64,000 bases of DNA from an uncultured Lachnospiraceae bacterium (GCA_944383265.1 CALWOX010000006.1:1-64000), one strand, 5' to 3'; positions 1 to 8,060 are shown, counted from the first letter of the stretch. The notes: generated by a model not told the origin, from the sequence alone. Translations and numbers: made by a program.

Positions 1-245
1 ACATATCGAGGAAAGGAATGAGGATGCTTGCGGCGCCCCTTAAGGGAGACAGGCAGGTGATATCGGGAGAGTCGGGAGCCGCGCCCTTCGGAGCCGTGGC
101 GGAGATAATGGAAAACGACGAATACAGAGAGCTCAGGGATGCTTTAAAGCTTGATAAGGACTCGAAGGTGCTTCTCTTTTCCACGGAGGGAGACACGGAT
201 CCCGAGAGATGGAAGAACATCGTTTGGTACGGCATGGATAAGTAA
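1..245 (+). CDS. ygeX: 2,3-diaminopropionate ammonia-lyase, C-terminal part
   Basis: The window opens inside this gene; codons run in frame from base 3 to the TAA at 243-245. The roughly 80 residues present carry the closing part of YgeX: a glycine-rich ISGESGA stretch and a final LLFSTEGDTDP segment, both typical of this fold-type II PLP enzyme. The family breaks 2,3-diaminopropionate down to pyruvate and ammonia in the cytoplasm. The PLP lysine lies upstream and is not visible. A ferredoxin-linked dehydrogenase and ygeY follow on the same strand, the neighbourhood in which ygeX is usually found. The call rests on recognition of the C-terminal motifs, not on an alignment. Confidence 0.85.
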   Translation, partial: ISRKGMRMLAAPLKGDRQVISGESGAAPFGAVAEIMENDEYRELRDALKLDKDSKVLLFSTEGDTDPERWKNIVWYGMDK

Positions 246-281
246 ACAAAAATAAATAATTTATTGTCAGGAGCAACAGAT

Positions 282-1481
282 ATGTTTGACAAGGAAAAGC
301 TTACAGGAGCTGATATATCCATAGATTTTTGCGGATACCGTCTGCAGAGCCCTTATATACTTTCCTCAGGCCCGCTTTGCTATGGAGCAGAGGGAATGAT
401 AAAGGGACATAAGGCAGGAGCGGGAGCCGTTGTCACAAAGACCATACGTCTCGGAGCTGCCATAAACCCTGTTCACCACATGGGAACAGTAAACAATGAC
501 TCACTTATAAACTGTGAGAAGTGGGCGGACTCCGACAGATTAAACTGGTATGAAAAGGAGATACCCGAGACAGTAGCCGCAGGAGCCATAGTTATAGGCT
601 CTGTGGGCCATACATTAAAGGAAGCAAAGGCCATTGTAAAGGATGTGGAGAAGGCGGGGGCACATATGATAGAGCTTGTGTCCTACACGGAGGATACTCT
701 GCTCCCCATGCTTGACTACACCAAGGAAAATGTAAATATACCTGTAATATGCAAGCTCTCCGGAAACTGGCCCGACACCGTCGCAACAGCAAAAAAGTGT
801 CTTGAGCACGGCGCGGACGGATTATGCGCTATAGATTCAATAGGCCCCACCTTAAAAATAGACATAGAAAAGGCGGCCCCCGAGATGATGAGCGGGGACG
901 GCTACGGATGGATGACAGGAGCGGCTATGAGGCCCATAGCTATGAGGTATAACTACGAGATAGCAAGAAATCATCCGGAGCTTATGAATCTTTATGCATC
1001 AGGCGGAGTAATGACGGCAAATGACGCCATAGAATACATGATGGCGGGAGCAATGGGAGTAGGAGTATGCACCGCAGGAATACTTAAGGGCGTAGAGTAT
1101 GTGGAGAAGCTTTGCTATGACCTGTCAAAGAAGCTTAAAGAGCTCGGCTATGATTCTATAAAGGACGTAAACAGGGCCGCTCACAAGAATTTCCCCAAAA
1201 AGGAGTATGTGACAAAGCTTGACTTTAAATTCGAGCCATTTAAGGAGGACGGAGTCACAAAGAAGTGTATCGGCTGCAAAAAATGCGAGAAGGTATGCTG
1301 CTACGATGCAAGGGTACTTGATTTCCCCAAGATGACAGTGGACATGGACAAGTGCCGCTCATGCGGATTATGCCTTGATGTATGCCCTACAGGAGCTCTC
1401 ACGGCAGAGCTTGCGCCTCAGACAGCGGAGGACCTTGAGCTTGAGAGAAGATCCGCCGAGTTTTACAAGCTTGTAAAATAA
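282..1481 (+). CDS. Dihydropyrimidine/dihydroorotate dehydrogenase-like protein with two [4Fe-4S] motifs
   Basis: A flavin-binding TIM-barrel of the dihydroorotate dehydrogenase superfamily (about residues 5-310) is followed by a ferredoxin domain with two cysteine clusters, CIGCKKCEKVC and CRSCGLCLDVCP (about residues 325-375). This order matches the catalytic subunit of bacterial dihydropyrimidine dehydrogenase (PreA), which passes electrons between pyrimidines and an iron-sulfur chain. A TTG at 264 is possible, but ATG 282 has AGGAG 8 bases upstream and gives the natural N-terminus, 399 residues. It sits between ygeX and ygeY, so a role in purine, pyrimidine or amino-acid catabolism is more likely than UMP synthesis. 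The substrate cannot be read from the sequence. Confidence 0.8.
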   Translation: MFDKEKLTGADISIDFCGYRLQSPYILSSGPLCYGAEGMIKGHKAGAGAVVTKTIRLGAAINPVHHMGTVNNDSLINCEKWADSDRLNWYEKEIPETVAAGAIVIGSVGHTLKEAKAIVKDVEKAGAHMIELVSYTEDTLLPMLDYTKENVNIPVICKLSGNWPDTVATAKKCLEHGADGLCAIDSIGPTLKIDIEKAAPEMMSGDGYGWMTGAAMRPIAMRYNYEIARNHPELMNLYASGGVMTANDAIEYMMAGAMGVGVCTAGILKGVEYVEKLCYDLSKKLKELGYDSIKDVNRAAHKNFPKKEYVTKLDFKFEPFKEDGVTKKCIGCKKCEKVCCYDARVLDFPKMTVDMDKCRSCGLCLDVCPTGALTAELAPQTAEDLELERRSAEFYKLVK

Positions 1482-1526
1482 TATAATCATAAATATTTTA
1501 AAATTTTCGGAAGGAAGTAATGAGCT

Positions 1527-2717
1527 ATGACTATGCTTAATGAAAAGAGAAAAGAAGAGCTTATAAAGTTTACTCAGAACATGATCCACGCAAAGAGCTA
1601 CAGCGGACATGAGGACAAGGTCGTTGAGGAGATGAAGAAATTCTGTGCGGATCATAAATTCACAGATATACATGTGGACAAATACGGAAACTGCATCTGC
1701 CATATAAAGGGCTCAAGACCCGGACAGAAGATACTTTTTGACGGACATATGGATACAGTTCCCGTTCCCGATCCTTCAAAGTGGGGCCACGATCCCTTCG
1801 GAGCAGAGATCGTAGACGGAAAAATGTACGGAAGAGGAACCTCTGACATGAAGGGCGCTCTTTCAGCCATGCTTGCGGCTGCAGCCTACTATGCGGAGGA
1901 TCTGAACTATGATTTCCCCGGAGATATCTATGTGGCGGGAGCGGTACATGAGGAGTGCTTCGAGGGTGTTGCGCCCAGAGAGATAAGCGCTTATGTAAAG
2001 CCTGACTATGTTATTATCGGAGAGGCTTCACAGCTCAATATGAAGATAGGTCAGAGAGGAAGAGCGGAGATCGTCGTAGAGACCTTCGGAGTTCCCGCCC
2101 ATTCCGCAAGCCCTCAGAAGGGTATAAACGCAGTATATAAGATGTGCAAGATAGTTGAGGAGATAAAGAAGCTGGTTCCTCCCCATCAGGACGGCCTTGG
2201 AGACGGAATCCTCGAGCTTGTTGATATCAAATCCTCACCCTACCCCGGAGCATCTGTAGTGCCTGATTACTGCAAGGCTACATATGACAGAAGGCTTCTC
2301 GTCGGAGAGACAAAGGAGGGAGTATTAAAGCCCCTTCAGGATCTTATAGACAGATTGTCAAAGGAGGATCCCGAGCTTAAGGCTAAGGTTTCATATTCTG
2401 TGGGAGAAGAAAAGTGCTGGACAGGTGAGACGATAAGCGCTGAAAGATTCTTCCCCGCATGGCTCTTTGACAAGAACGAGGAGTGGATTCAGAACATTTA
2501 CAAGGAGATGAGGGCTATAGGACTTGATCCCACTATAACAAACTACGACTTCTGCACAAATGCAAGCCATTACGCAGGAGAGGCGGGAATAAAGTCCATA
2601 GGCGTAGGACCCTCACTGGAGACACTTGCCCATACGATCAACGAGTACATAGAGCTTGACCAGCTCACCAAGGTTATGGAATCCTACTACGGTGTGATGA
2701 AGGCTCTCCTCAAATAA
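1527..2717 (+). CDS. ygeY: YgeY family selenium metabolism-linked M20 hydrolase
   Basis: A 396-residue M20-type metallohydrolase. Visible motifs are DGHMDTVP (first zinc histidine and its acid), GRGTSDMKG (bridging aspartate), HEECFEG (catalytic and metal glutamates) and GEAS, followed by the dimerisation/lid domain and a C-terminal half with FCTNASHYAG. YgeY proteins occur almost only in genomes with selenium metabolism and the ygeX/hyuA/ssnA-type gene set; the exact substrate is not established. ATG 1527 follows GGAAGGAAG by about 10 bases; a second ATG at 1533 would remove two residues. It is 45 bases downstream of the ferredoxin-type dehydrogenase and probably shares its transcript. Confidence 0.88.
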   Translation: MTMLNEKRKEELIKFTQNMIHAKSYSGHEDKVVEEMKKFCADHKFTDIHVDKYGNCICHIKGSRPGQKILFDGHMDTVPVPDPSKWGHDPFGAEIVDGKMYGRGTSDMKGALSAMLAAAAYYAEDLNYDFPGDIYVAGAVHEECFEGVAPREISAYVKPDYVIIGEASQLNMKIGQRGRAEIVVETFGVPAHSASPQKGINAVYKMCKIVEEIKKLVPPHQDGLGDGILELVDIKSSPYPGASVVPDYCKATYDRRLLVGETKEGVLKPLQDLIDRLSKEDPELKAKVSYSVGEEKCWTGETISAERFFPAWLFDKNEEWIQNIYKEMRAIGLDPTITNYDFCTNASHYAGEAGIKSIGVGPSLETLAHTINEYIELDQLTKVMESYYGVMKALLK

Positions 2718-2732
2718 AAAATGTTTGAAAAT

Positions 2733-2775
2733 AAAAGCGGGAAACTTATTAAAAGTCCTATCGCTTTTGTTTTAT
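2733..2775 (+). terminator. Weak intrinsic terminator after ygeY
   Basis: AAAAGCG (2733-2739) pairs with CGCTTTT (2762-2768), with a further GGA/TCC pairing inside, and is followed by a T-rich stretch. The stem contains a bulge, so this is a modest candidate. Confidence 0.45.
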
Positions 2776-2781
2776 CGGCTT

Positions 2782-2812
2782 TTGATACAGCCGGGACAGA
2801 TTGTGATATAAT
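2782..2812 (+). promoter_or_regulatory. Probable promoter of the M19 dipeptidase gene
   Basis: TTGATA (2782-2787), a 19-base spacer and an extended -10, TGATATAAT, with TATAAT at 2807-2812. The spacer is longer than ideal but the extended -10 compensates. The start codon is 58 bases further on. Confidence 0.5.
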
Positions 2813-2869
2813 AAATCAAATATCATAAAACTTTATTCTAAATTTTAAAAATGTATTCAGGAGGAACTT

Positions 2870-3799
2870 ATGAGACTTTTTGATCTGCACTGTGACACTA
2901 TAGAGGCTCTTCACGAAAGAGGCGAGGATTATGTAAACAACAGCACCCAGTTCTCCATAAGAGAGCTTGACAAATTTGACAAGGCTGTACAGACCATGGC
3001 GGTATTCGTGCCCGATGAGATAAGGGGAGAGGCAGCTGTAAAATTTGTGGAGGACTTTTACCGAATACTTAATGAGCAGGCGGCAAAATATCCTGAAAAG
3101 ATAGGCATAATTGAAAATATATCTGATATAGACCGCATAACAGGGGAACATAAATGGGCATTCATGCGTTCTATTGAAAGCGCTGCATGCCTTAACGGAA
3201 ACCTTGACAACATAGACAAGTTTGCGGACATGAATTTTAAGATGATAGGCCTTGTGTGGAACGGAGCAAACGAGCTTGGCTCAGGTCCTAATAACGATAC
3301 GGGACTTACAGCCTTCGGAAAGGCCGCTGTAAAGAGAATGGAGGAAAGGGGAGTCATAATCGACTGCTCCCACTTAAATGATGCGGGCTTTGAGGATCTC
3401 CTTGAGAATTCGGAGAAGCCTTTCGTTGCATCGCATTCCAATGTAAGAGCCTGCTGCGGACACCCCAGAAATTTGAGGGACGCTCAGTTTTCCGAGATAG
3501 TAAAGAGAGGCGGACTCTGCGGAATAAATATATATTCCAAGTTTTTGAGTGAGAAAAACGAAAAAAATAAAGAGGATATATTCAGACATATATATCACAT
3601 GCTGGAGCTTGGAGGAGAAGATGTGATAGCCTGGGGAACCGACTTTGACGGAGAAATAACTCCCGCACCTGAGGTGGAGAACCCTTATAAGCTGGGAATA
3701 TTTGCAGAATACCTCCTCCAAATGGGAATTAAGGAGGAGGTAATAGACAAGCTTTACTTTGATAATGCTTATAACTTCTTTATGAAAAACGCGAGATAA
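2870..3799 (+). CDS. Membrane dipeptidase family (M19) protein
   Basis: A 309-residue zinc dipeptidase of the renal-dipeptidase family, without signal peptide and so cytoplasmic. The metal-binding HxD lies in DLHCDT at residues 5-10, the bridging glutamate in SIES near residue 105, the histidine in ASHSN near 187, and the closing aspartate in GTDFDG near 260. Family members cleave dipeptides, including those with a C-terminal D-residue. AGGAGG lies 8 bases before ATG 2870. The gene follows ygeY but has its own promoter. Its last 20 bases overlap the end of the opposite-strand membrane protein gene. Confidence 0.88.
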   Translation: MRLFDLHCDTIEALHERGEDYVNNSTQFSIRELDKFDKAVQTMAVFVPDEIRGEAAVKFVEDFYRILNEQAAKYPEKIGIIENISDIDRITGEHKWAFMRSIESAACLNGNLDNIDKFADMNFKMIGLVWNGANELGSGPNNDTGLTAFGKAAVKRMEERGVIIDCSHLNDAGFEDLLENSEKPFVASHSNVRACCGHPRNLRDAQFSEIVKRGGLCGINIYSKFLSEKNEKNKEDIFRHIYHMLELGGEDVIAWGTDFDGEITPAPEVENPYKLGIFAEYLLQMGIKEEVIDKLYFDNAYNFFMKNAR

Positions 3800-4100
3800 A
3801 ATGAGAAAGCTCCTCATCTGAAGAGACTGACTGAGAGATGCCGAGCTCCTCGTTCTGCTGCTCTAAAAGCTCCTCCATGTGCTCATAGGGGACAGAGTAG
3901 ACTGCCGCAAGAAAAAGTATCACAAAGAGTGCGATATGCACATATTTGTTTAAGTGAACTCTTCTTATAAACATAGGATTTGCGACTGCTGCTGCAAGAA
4001 ATGCCAAAATGGCGGTCAGATACAGTCCTTTTACAAGGTAGCCGACAGTTGTTACGAGGAGTATAAAGGATATTACTCTCAAAAGCTTTACATGTTTCAT
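3780..4100 (-). CDS. Small membrane protein of unknown function
   Basis: The predicted 106-residue protein starts MKHVKLLRV and has three hydrophobic segments at about residues 5-22, 24-42 and 52-70, then an acidic, polar tail rich in glutamate, glutamine and serine. The start at 4100 is preceded by AAGGAGATC, a clear ribosome site; an in-frame ATG further upstream would add 11 residues without one. I do not recognise the family. Its 3' end overlaps the convergent dipeptidase gene by 20 bases. Nothing in the context suggests a function. Confidence 0.6.
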   Translation of the reverse strand: MKHVKLLRVISFILLVTTVGYLVKGLYLTAILAFLAAAVANPMFIRRVHLNKYVHIALFVILFLAAVYSVPYEHMEELLEQQNEELGISQSVSSDEELSHFISRFS

Positions 4101-4233
4101 TTTGATCTCCTTAAAAGTATGATTAAAGGTCAATGTTTTAATGTATTCATAAATTTACAGTATACAAAGCTGAAAGTATATATAGTTTAAAATATATATA
4201 GTTTTTAAGTTTATAGGAACGATTATAAATGAA

Positions 4234-4285
4234 AAGCCTGTTAAGGTCAAAGCCTGCGGTGCTCTTTTTAAAGCACAACAGGCTT
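4234..4285. terminator. Bidirectional terminator between convergent genes
   Basis: AAGCCTGTT (4234-4242) pairs with AACAGGCTT (4277-4285), with an inner GTGCT/AGCAC stem. A T-rich run follows on the plus side, and a weaker one on the minus side, where it would end the M24 peptidase transcript. Confidence 0.5.
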
Positions 4286-4322
4286 ATTTTATTGAGATTA
4301 TTATTTTATAGCAGGTTTATAG

Positions 4323-5429
4323 CTATTTTATTATTATGAGTTCCCTTGTAAAATCATGCAGTATCCTTGCCCCGGTCTTTGTCATGAGGACCTGATCTTC
4401 TATCCTCACGCCGAATTTTCCGGGAAGATAGATTCCGGGTTCCACAGAAAACGCCATGCCCTCCTTTATGGGAGTGAGCTCGCCCTCCTGAGCCGAGGGT
4501 CCCTCATGGCCGTCTATGCCTATTCCGTGGCCTGTTCTGTGGGTGAAGTATTCTCCGTAGCCCATTTTTATGATATAGCCTCTTGCGGCTCTGTCCACAT
4601 CCTGAAGGAGATTCCCCTCCCTTGCGGCCTCCTTGCCGAGCCTGTTCGCCTCAAGAACTATCTCGTATACCTTTTTGAATTCATCACAGGGTTCTCCGAA
4701 GTGGAAGGTCCTTGTCATATCTGTGCTGTAGTTTTTGAACTTTCCTCCGAAATCCACAAGGAGGCATTTTCCCTCCTCTATAACAGTCTGCCCTGTAATA
4801 TGGTGAGGCGCTGCCGCGTTTGCCCCTACAGCAACTATCATGTTGGGGAGCGTGAGACCGCGGTTTGTCATTTCAAGAGACAACTGCCCCATAAATTCAG
4901 CCTCTGTCTTTCCTATCCAGTAACGACCTTTTTCTATAGTAGCCTTTAAGGCTTCTGCGGCTTTCCGACAGGCTGTCATCATAAGTTCCATCTCATCCTC
5001 ATCCTTATAGACTCTGAGGTCATCCACAAGGCTGTCTCCAAGGCGTATATCAGCCTCCGGGAAGGCATTATAAAGGGGTATCAAGAACATCCCGGGGACA
5101 GATTTATCTGTTGCTATCACAGACTTTTCTATACCTCTTTTTCTCAAGGCGTTAAAAAGCAGCTCCATGGCATTTTCGCCGTCATTCCAAAGTATGAGCT
5201 CCTTTACAGGTATATCCTTTACCTGAGGCTCATAGAGCTTGTTTGCTATAATAAAGCTGTCTCCGTTTGGAAAAAGCGCCAGACAGAGAAGCCTCTCGTC
5301 AGCCTTTCCCGAATAGCCCGAGAGATATTTTATGGTTGATGAGGGGAATACAAGGAAGCAGTCGATACCTCTCTCTGACATTCTTTTTTCAACTGTGTCG
5401 ATCCTTCTTAAAAAAGATGTGTTTTCCAT
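4323..5429 (-). CDS. M24 family metallopeptidase (Xaa-Pro aminopeptidase-like)
   Basis: A 368-residue protein with the usual two domains: an N-terminal creatinase-like domain (about 1-125) and a C-terminal pita-bread domain. Metal ligands are visible in order: VDFGG, TDMTRTF, HRTGHGIG, SVEPGIY and RIEDQV. This set is complete, so an active dinuclear-metal aminopeptidase cleaving X-Pro bonds is expected in the cytoplasm. The start lies 11 bases after AAGGAGA. It is transcribed alone, opposite to its neighbours. Confidence 0.88.
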   Translation of the reverse strand: MENTSFLRRIDTVEKRMSERGIDCFLVFPSSTIKYLSGYSGKADERLLCLALFPNGDSFIIANKLYEPQVKDIPVKELILWNDGENAMELLFNALRKRGIEKSVIATDKSVPGMFLIPLYNAFPEADIRLGDSLVDDLRVYKDEDEMELMMTACRKAAEALKATIEKGRYWIGKTEAEFMGQLSLEMTNRGLTLPNMIVAVGANAAAPHHITGQTVIEEGKCLLVDFGGKFKNYSTDMTRTFHFGEPCDEFKKVYEIVLEANRLGKEAAREGNLLQDVDRAARGYIIKMGYGEYFTHRTGHGIGIDGHEGPSAQEGELTPIKEGMAFSVEPGIYLPGKFGVRIEDQVLMTKTGARILHDFTRELIIIK

Positions 5430-5629
5430 GGGTTCAGAAGTTCTCCTTGATTTTCAGATTTTTTTATTAAGATACCTCTGTTTATACAGAGAATATATGA
5501 CTTTGATGATTATTATACCCTAAAATATGACAAGACGCACGAAAAAGCTCATATGTCATAAAGTAACATATTATTCCCAAGTGAAACAGAAAATAAGTTT
5601 TGATCAGTATATCCGCTGAAATTTTGTTC

Positions 5630-5659
5630 TTGAAATTTTTCGAAAGCGTGTGATATAAT
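5630..5659 (+). promoter_or_regulatory. Promoter of the DUF2798 gene leader
   Basis: TTGAAA (5630-5635), an 18-base spacer and TATAAT (5654-5659). Transcription would start near 5666, about 25 bases before the leader hairpin. The rest of 5430-5747 holds no gene apart from the short leader described with the terminator. Confidence 0.6.
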
Positions 5660-5690
5660 ACTTTTTGTTGGAAACGCGTATAATGGTTCA

Positions 5691-5725
5691 GCGTGAAATC
5701 GAAGTGATTTCACGCTTATTTTTTT
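5691..5725 (+). terminator. Perfect leader terminator upstream of the DUF2798 gene
   Basis: GCGTGAAATC (5691-5700) pairs exactly with GATTTCACGC (5706-5715) around a GAAGT loop, followed by TTATTTTTTT. It lies between the promoter and the coding region, so it is either an attenuator or the end of a short RNA of about 60 bases. A 16-codon frame (ATG 5683 to TGA 5731, MVQREIEVISRLFFWH) runs through the hairpin. Confidence 0.65.
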
Positions 5726-5747
5726 GGCACTGAAAGGTGTTTGAACA

Positions 5748-6239
5748 ATGGAGTTTTACATGAAGTTACCACGCAACAAAAAGGAGTTCGCTTTGTTTAT
5801 GGGTATTATTTCAATCATCTCGGTAAACATTATCGCTCCGCTGATTACCTGTTTTGAGGCCGGGTTCCATCTGTATGTGTATCAAGACGTTCTGACCGTA
5901 CTGCCGTTTATCTGGCTGAGCGTGATTGTGATTGTACTGCTTACCTATGTACCGGCAGAAAAGCTGACTGCAAAAATCGTATCCGAAGAGGACAGCTTTA
6001 ACGCACATATCATTATAAATATCCTGTGTACAGTCTTTATGATGTCAATTCTTCTGACCGTGATAGGGACATGGATCGGAACACGTTCTGTTACATGGGA
6101 GCCTATACGAATGTTTTTCTACAAGTGGCCGCGCAACTTCGCAATCTCTCTGTTTGTGGAGATGCGTATTGCCCAGCCGATTGCAAGACTGGTAATCTAC
6201 AGGCTGCATTTGTGTTCGGACAGCAACCGGAATAGCTGA
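5748..6239 (+). CDS. DUF2798-type membrane protein
   Basis: A 163-residue membrane protein with four hydrophobic segments arranged as two similar halves. Each half carries the short PRN motif and helices seen in DUF2798 proteins: KLPRNKKEF near residue 6 and KWPRNFAIS near 123, at opposite ends of the protein. Function is unknown for the family. GAAAGG lies about 10 bases before ATG 5748. Codon use (CTG, ACC, CGC-rich) differs clearly from the flanking genes, suggesting transfer. It has its own promoter, a leader terminator and a strong terminator behind it, so it is a self-contained unit. Confidence 0.65.
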   Translation: MEFYMKLPRNKKEFALFMGIISIISVNIIAPLITCFEAGFHLYVYQDVLTVLPFIWLSVIVIVLLTYVPAEKLTAKIVSEEDSFNAHIIINILCTVFMMSILLTVIGTWIGTRSVTWEPIRMFFYKWPRNFAISLFVEMRIAQPIARLVIYRLHLCSDSNRNS

Positions 6240-6258
6240 TATTACTGTATCCATATCA

Positions 6259-6290
6259 GCGGTCATGTTCTCAGGAATGGCCGCTTTTCC
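6259..6290 (+). terminator. Intrinsic terminator after the DUF2798 gene
   Basis: GCGGTCAT (6259-6266) pairs with ATGGCCGC (6277-6284) with one G-U pair, followed by TTTTCC. Confidence 0.7.
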
Positions 6291-6313
6291 TATGAATTTC
6301 TCATATACACTAA

Positions 6314-6342
6314 TTGACAGAAGAAGTTTAATTTGATATATT
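6314..6342 (+). promoter_or_regulatory. Promoter of the DUF2325-DUF3793 operon
   Basis: Consensus TTGACA (6314-6319), a 17-base spacer and TATATT (6337-6342). The start of transcription is expected near 6349, directly at the inverted repeat 6352-6365. Confidence 0.7.
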
Positions 6343-6351
6343 TTAAATAAG

Positions 6352-6365
6352 TTAGCTAAAGCTAA
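6352..6365 (+). promoter_or_regulatory. Candidate DtxR-family iron operator
   Basis: TTAGCTAAAGCTAA is a 6-2-6 inverted repeat placed just after the -10 box, where a bound repressor would block transcription. It resembles DtxR/IdeR-type sites and shares its 14-base layout with TTAATTAAAATTAA at 57744-57757 in front of feoA. Confidence 0.5.
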
Positions 6366-6418
6366 TTAAAAAGCGGAAACTAAGAAGGCGGGAACATCCG
6401 CTTATATTTTTAAACTTA

Positions 6419-6432
6419 AGTTATATATAACT
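6419..6432 (+). promoter_or_regulatory. Second palindrome upstream of the DUF2325 gene
   Basis: AGTTATATATAACT is a perfect 14-base palindrome flanked by further TTAA/CTAACT elements. It may be a second operator. A weak hairpin (AAGCGGA 6371-6377 with TCCGCTT 6397-6403) lies between the two sites. Confidence 0.35.
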
Positions 6433-6469
6433 AACTAAATTAAAACAAAGCCGAAAAAGGAGAAGGGTC

Positions 6470-6757
6470 ATGAGTGTGGTTATAGTAGGCGGAAACGAGA
6501 GAATGACGGGGCAATATGAAAGTATATGCAGAAAGCATGGGTGTAAGGTCAAGGTTTTTCCGAAGGAAAACGGCTCTATGAAGAAAAAACTCGGATGTCC
6601 GGATATTCTGATACTTTTCACCGCAACAGTCTCTCACAAAATGATGATAAGTGCGGTAAATGAGGCAAAAAGGAACGGAGTTGAAATAGTCAGGGTAAAC
6701 AGCAGCTCGGCCTCAGCCTTAAACAATGCACTTAAGGAGCGTATCGTATGTGCATAG
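6470..6757 (+). CDS. DUF2325 domain-containing protein
   Basis: A 95-residue, Rossmann-like small protein starting SVVIVGGNERM, with an ILFTATVSHKM core and a VNSSSASAL end, the characteristic pattern of DUF2325. No enzymatic activity is established for the family. An AAAGGAGAAGG ribosome site precedes ATG 6470. The gene overlaps the DUF3793 gene by 10 bases, so the two are translationally coupled. The promoter and inverted repeat upstream suggest control by an iron-responsive DtxR-type repressor, which would make it part of the iron response together with the feo operon at 57.8 kb. Confidence 0.8.
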   Translation: MSVVIVGGNERMTGQYESICRKHGCKVKVFPKENGSMKKKLGCPDILILFTATVSHKMMISAVNEAKRNGVEIVRVNSSSASALNNALKERIVCA

Positions 6758-7302
6758 AAAGACAGGTAATAGAATACTGCTCTCCAACGCTTGCAAGGCT
6801 TAAGACAGGAAGTCTTTTTAATTGCAGATATGATAGCGAAAATGAGATCGCGGCAGCTGTTTGTGAGCTGAATATGAGGCTGAATAAAAAGGACGTGTAT
6901 TTCACGATACTCAGGAAAGAAAAGGGAAGAGCGCTTATCTATGTTTACAGAAAAAGCAGGCTTGATGAGGCTCTTAAGGAAAGTGAGGCCTGCAAGCTTC
7001 TTAAAAGCTGCGGATACTGCTTTACCGAATCCTCGGAGGCCATAGAAATGCTTTCGAAACAGCTTACAAATAAGGCAGACTTTCCTCATGAAATAGGTGT
7101 GTTTCTCGGGTATCCTATATGTGATGTTATTGAGTTCATAAGGAACAAGGGGCAAAATGCAAAGCTTACAGGCTGTTGGAAGGTTTACGGAAACGTAGCT
7201 GATGCAAGGCTCAGATTTTCAAGGTTTAAAAAGTGTACAGATACTTATATAAGACTTTGGGAGATGGGGAGAGGCATAGAGAAGCTGACAGTCGGGATAT
7301 AG
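6748..7302 (+). CDS. DUF3793 family protein
   Basis: The 184-residue protein shows the two hallmarks of DUF3793: an N-terminal CSPTLARLKTGSLF stretch and a central FPHEIGVFLGYP motif followed by a KVYGN segment. There is no signal peptide or membrane segment. The biochemical role is unknown; in Clostridia the family commonly lies near flavodoxins and ferrous-iron transport genes. ATG 6748 lies within the end of the DUF2325 gene and is preceded by AAGGAG with 8-base spacing. A flavodoxin gene follows after 87 bases. Confidence 0.8.
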   Translation: MCIERQVIEYCSPTLARLKTGSLFNCRYDSENEIAAAVCELNMRLNKKDVYFTILRKEKGRALIYVYRKSRLDEALKESEACKLLKSCGYCFTESSEAIEMLSKQLTNKADFPHEIGVFLGYPICDVIEFIRNKGQNAKLTGCWKVYGNVADARLRFSRFKKCTDTYIRLWEMGRGIEKLTVGI

Positions 7303-7389
7303 AAAAACATAAAATAAAGAAGTTTGAGCCCTTACCGGGCGTAAGGGATATCAACCATAAATATGTTTATAGTAGAGAGGTAAAACGCA

Positions 7390-7818
7390 ATGAATAAAAC
7401 AGCTGTAGTATATTGGAGCGGAACAGGAAATACAGAAGCCATGGCAGGGCTTGTTGCGGAAGGAGCAAAGGCTGCGGGCGCGGATGTCGTTCTATATAGT
7501 GTGACAGATTTCAGTGCTGACATGGCTGACGAATATGACGCTATTGCCTTCGGATGCCCTTCCATGGGCTCCGAGGAGCTGGAGGACACTGAATTCGCTC
7601 CGGTATTCAATGCTTGTGAACCAAAGCTTACCGGCAAGAAAATAGGGCTTTTCGGTTCCTACGGATGGGGCGACGGAGAATGGATGAGAAATTGGGAAGC
7701 TCAGTGCAGAGCGGATGGAGCTGTAATAGTATCGGATCCTGTTATCTGCAATGAGGCTCCTGACAGCGAGGCTGAGGAGGCCTGCAGAAGCCTGGGAGAA
7801 AAACTTGCAAGGGCTTAA
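7390..7818 (+). CDS. Flavodoxin
   Basis: A 142-residue short-chain flavodoxin. The FMN-phosphate loop reads WSGTGNTEA at residues 9-17, the second flavin loop GCPSMGSEEL is near residue 55, and the third loop LFGSYGWGDG near 90. It carries electrons at low potential and often replaces ferredoxin when iron is short, which fits its place behind the DUF2325-DUF3793 pair with an iron-type operator. ATG 7390 has GAGAGG about 10 bases upstream. A 7-base-pair hairpin (7329-7347) without T-run lies in the gap before it, and a terminator follows. Confidence 0.9.
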   Translation: MNKTAVVYWSGTGNTEAMAGLVAEGAKAAGADVVLYSVTDFSADMADEYDAIAFGCPSMGSEELEDTEFAPVFNACEPKLTGKKIGLFGSYGWGDGEWMRNWEAQCRADGAVIVSDPVICNEAPDSEAEEACRSLGEKLARA

Positions 7819-7830
7819 TATTGTATAAAA

Positions 7831-7862
7831 AAGCGGGAAGCGTAATGCCTCCCGCTTTGCTT
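7831..7862 (+). terminator. Intrinsic terminator after flavodoxin
   Basis: AAGCGGGAAGC (7831-7841) pairs with GCCTCCCGCTT (7847-7857) with one mismatch, followed by TGCTTT. Confidence 0.65.
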
Positions 7863-7985
7863 TATCCTCTATCCGGGGAAAGTCGTTAATTTAATATTTT
7901 TTAATCTAAAGAACTAATAAAATTAACTTTTGCCATAAATTACGAGATATATTCACTCAATATCAGGGAGAAAACAGGAAGGAAA

Positions 7986-8014
7986 TTGATTCCGGGGAAA
8001 GGAAATAGTATAAT
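7986..8014 (+). promoter_or_regulatory. Promoter of the RhuM-family gene
   Basis: TTGATT (7986-7991), 17-base spacer, TATAAT (8009-8014), 46 bases before the chosen start. Confidence 0.6.
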
Positions 8015-8060
8015 TGATGAAATATAATCAAGTTAATAAATGATTGGAGAATTATACATA

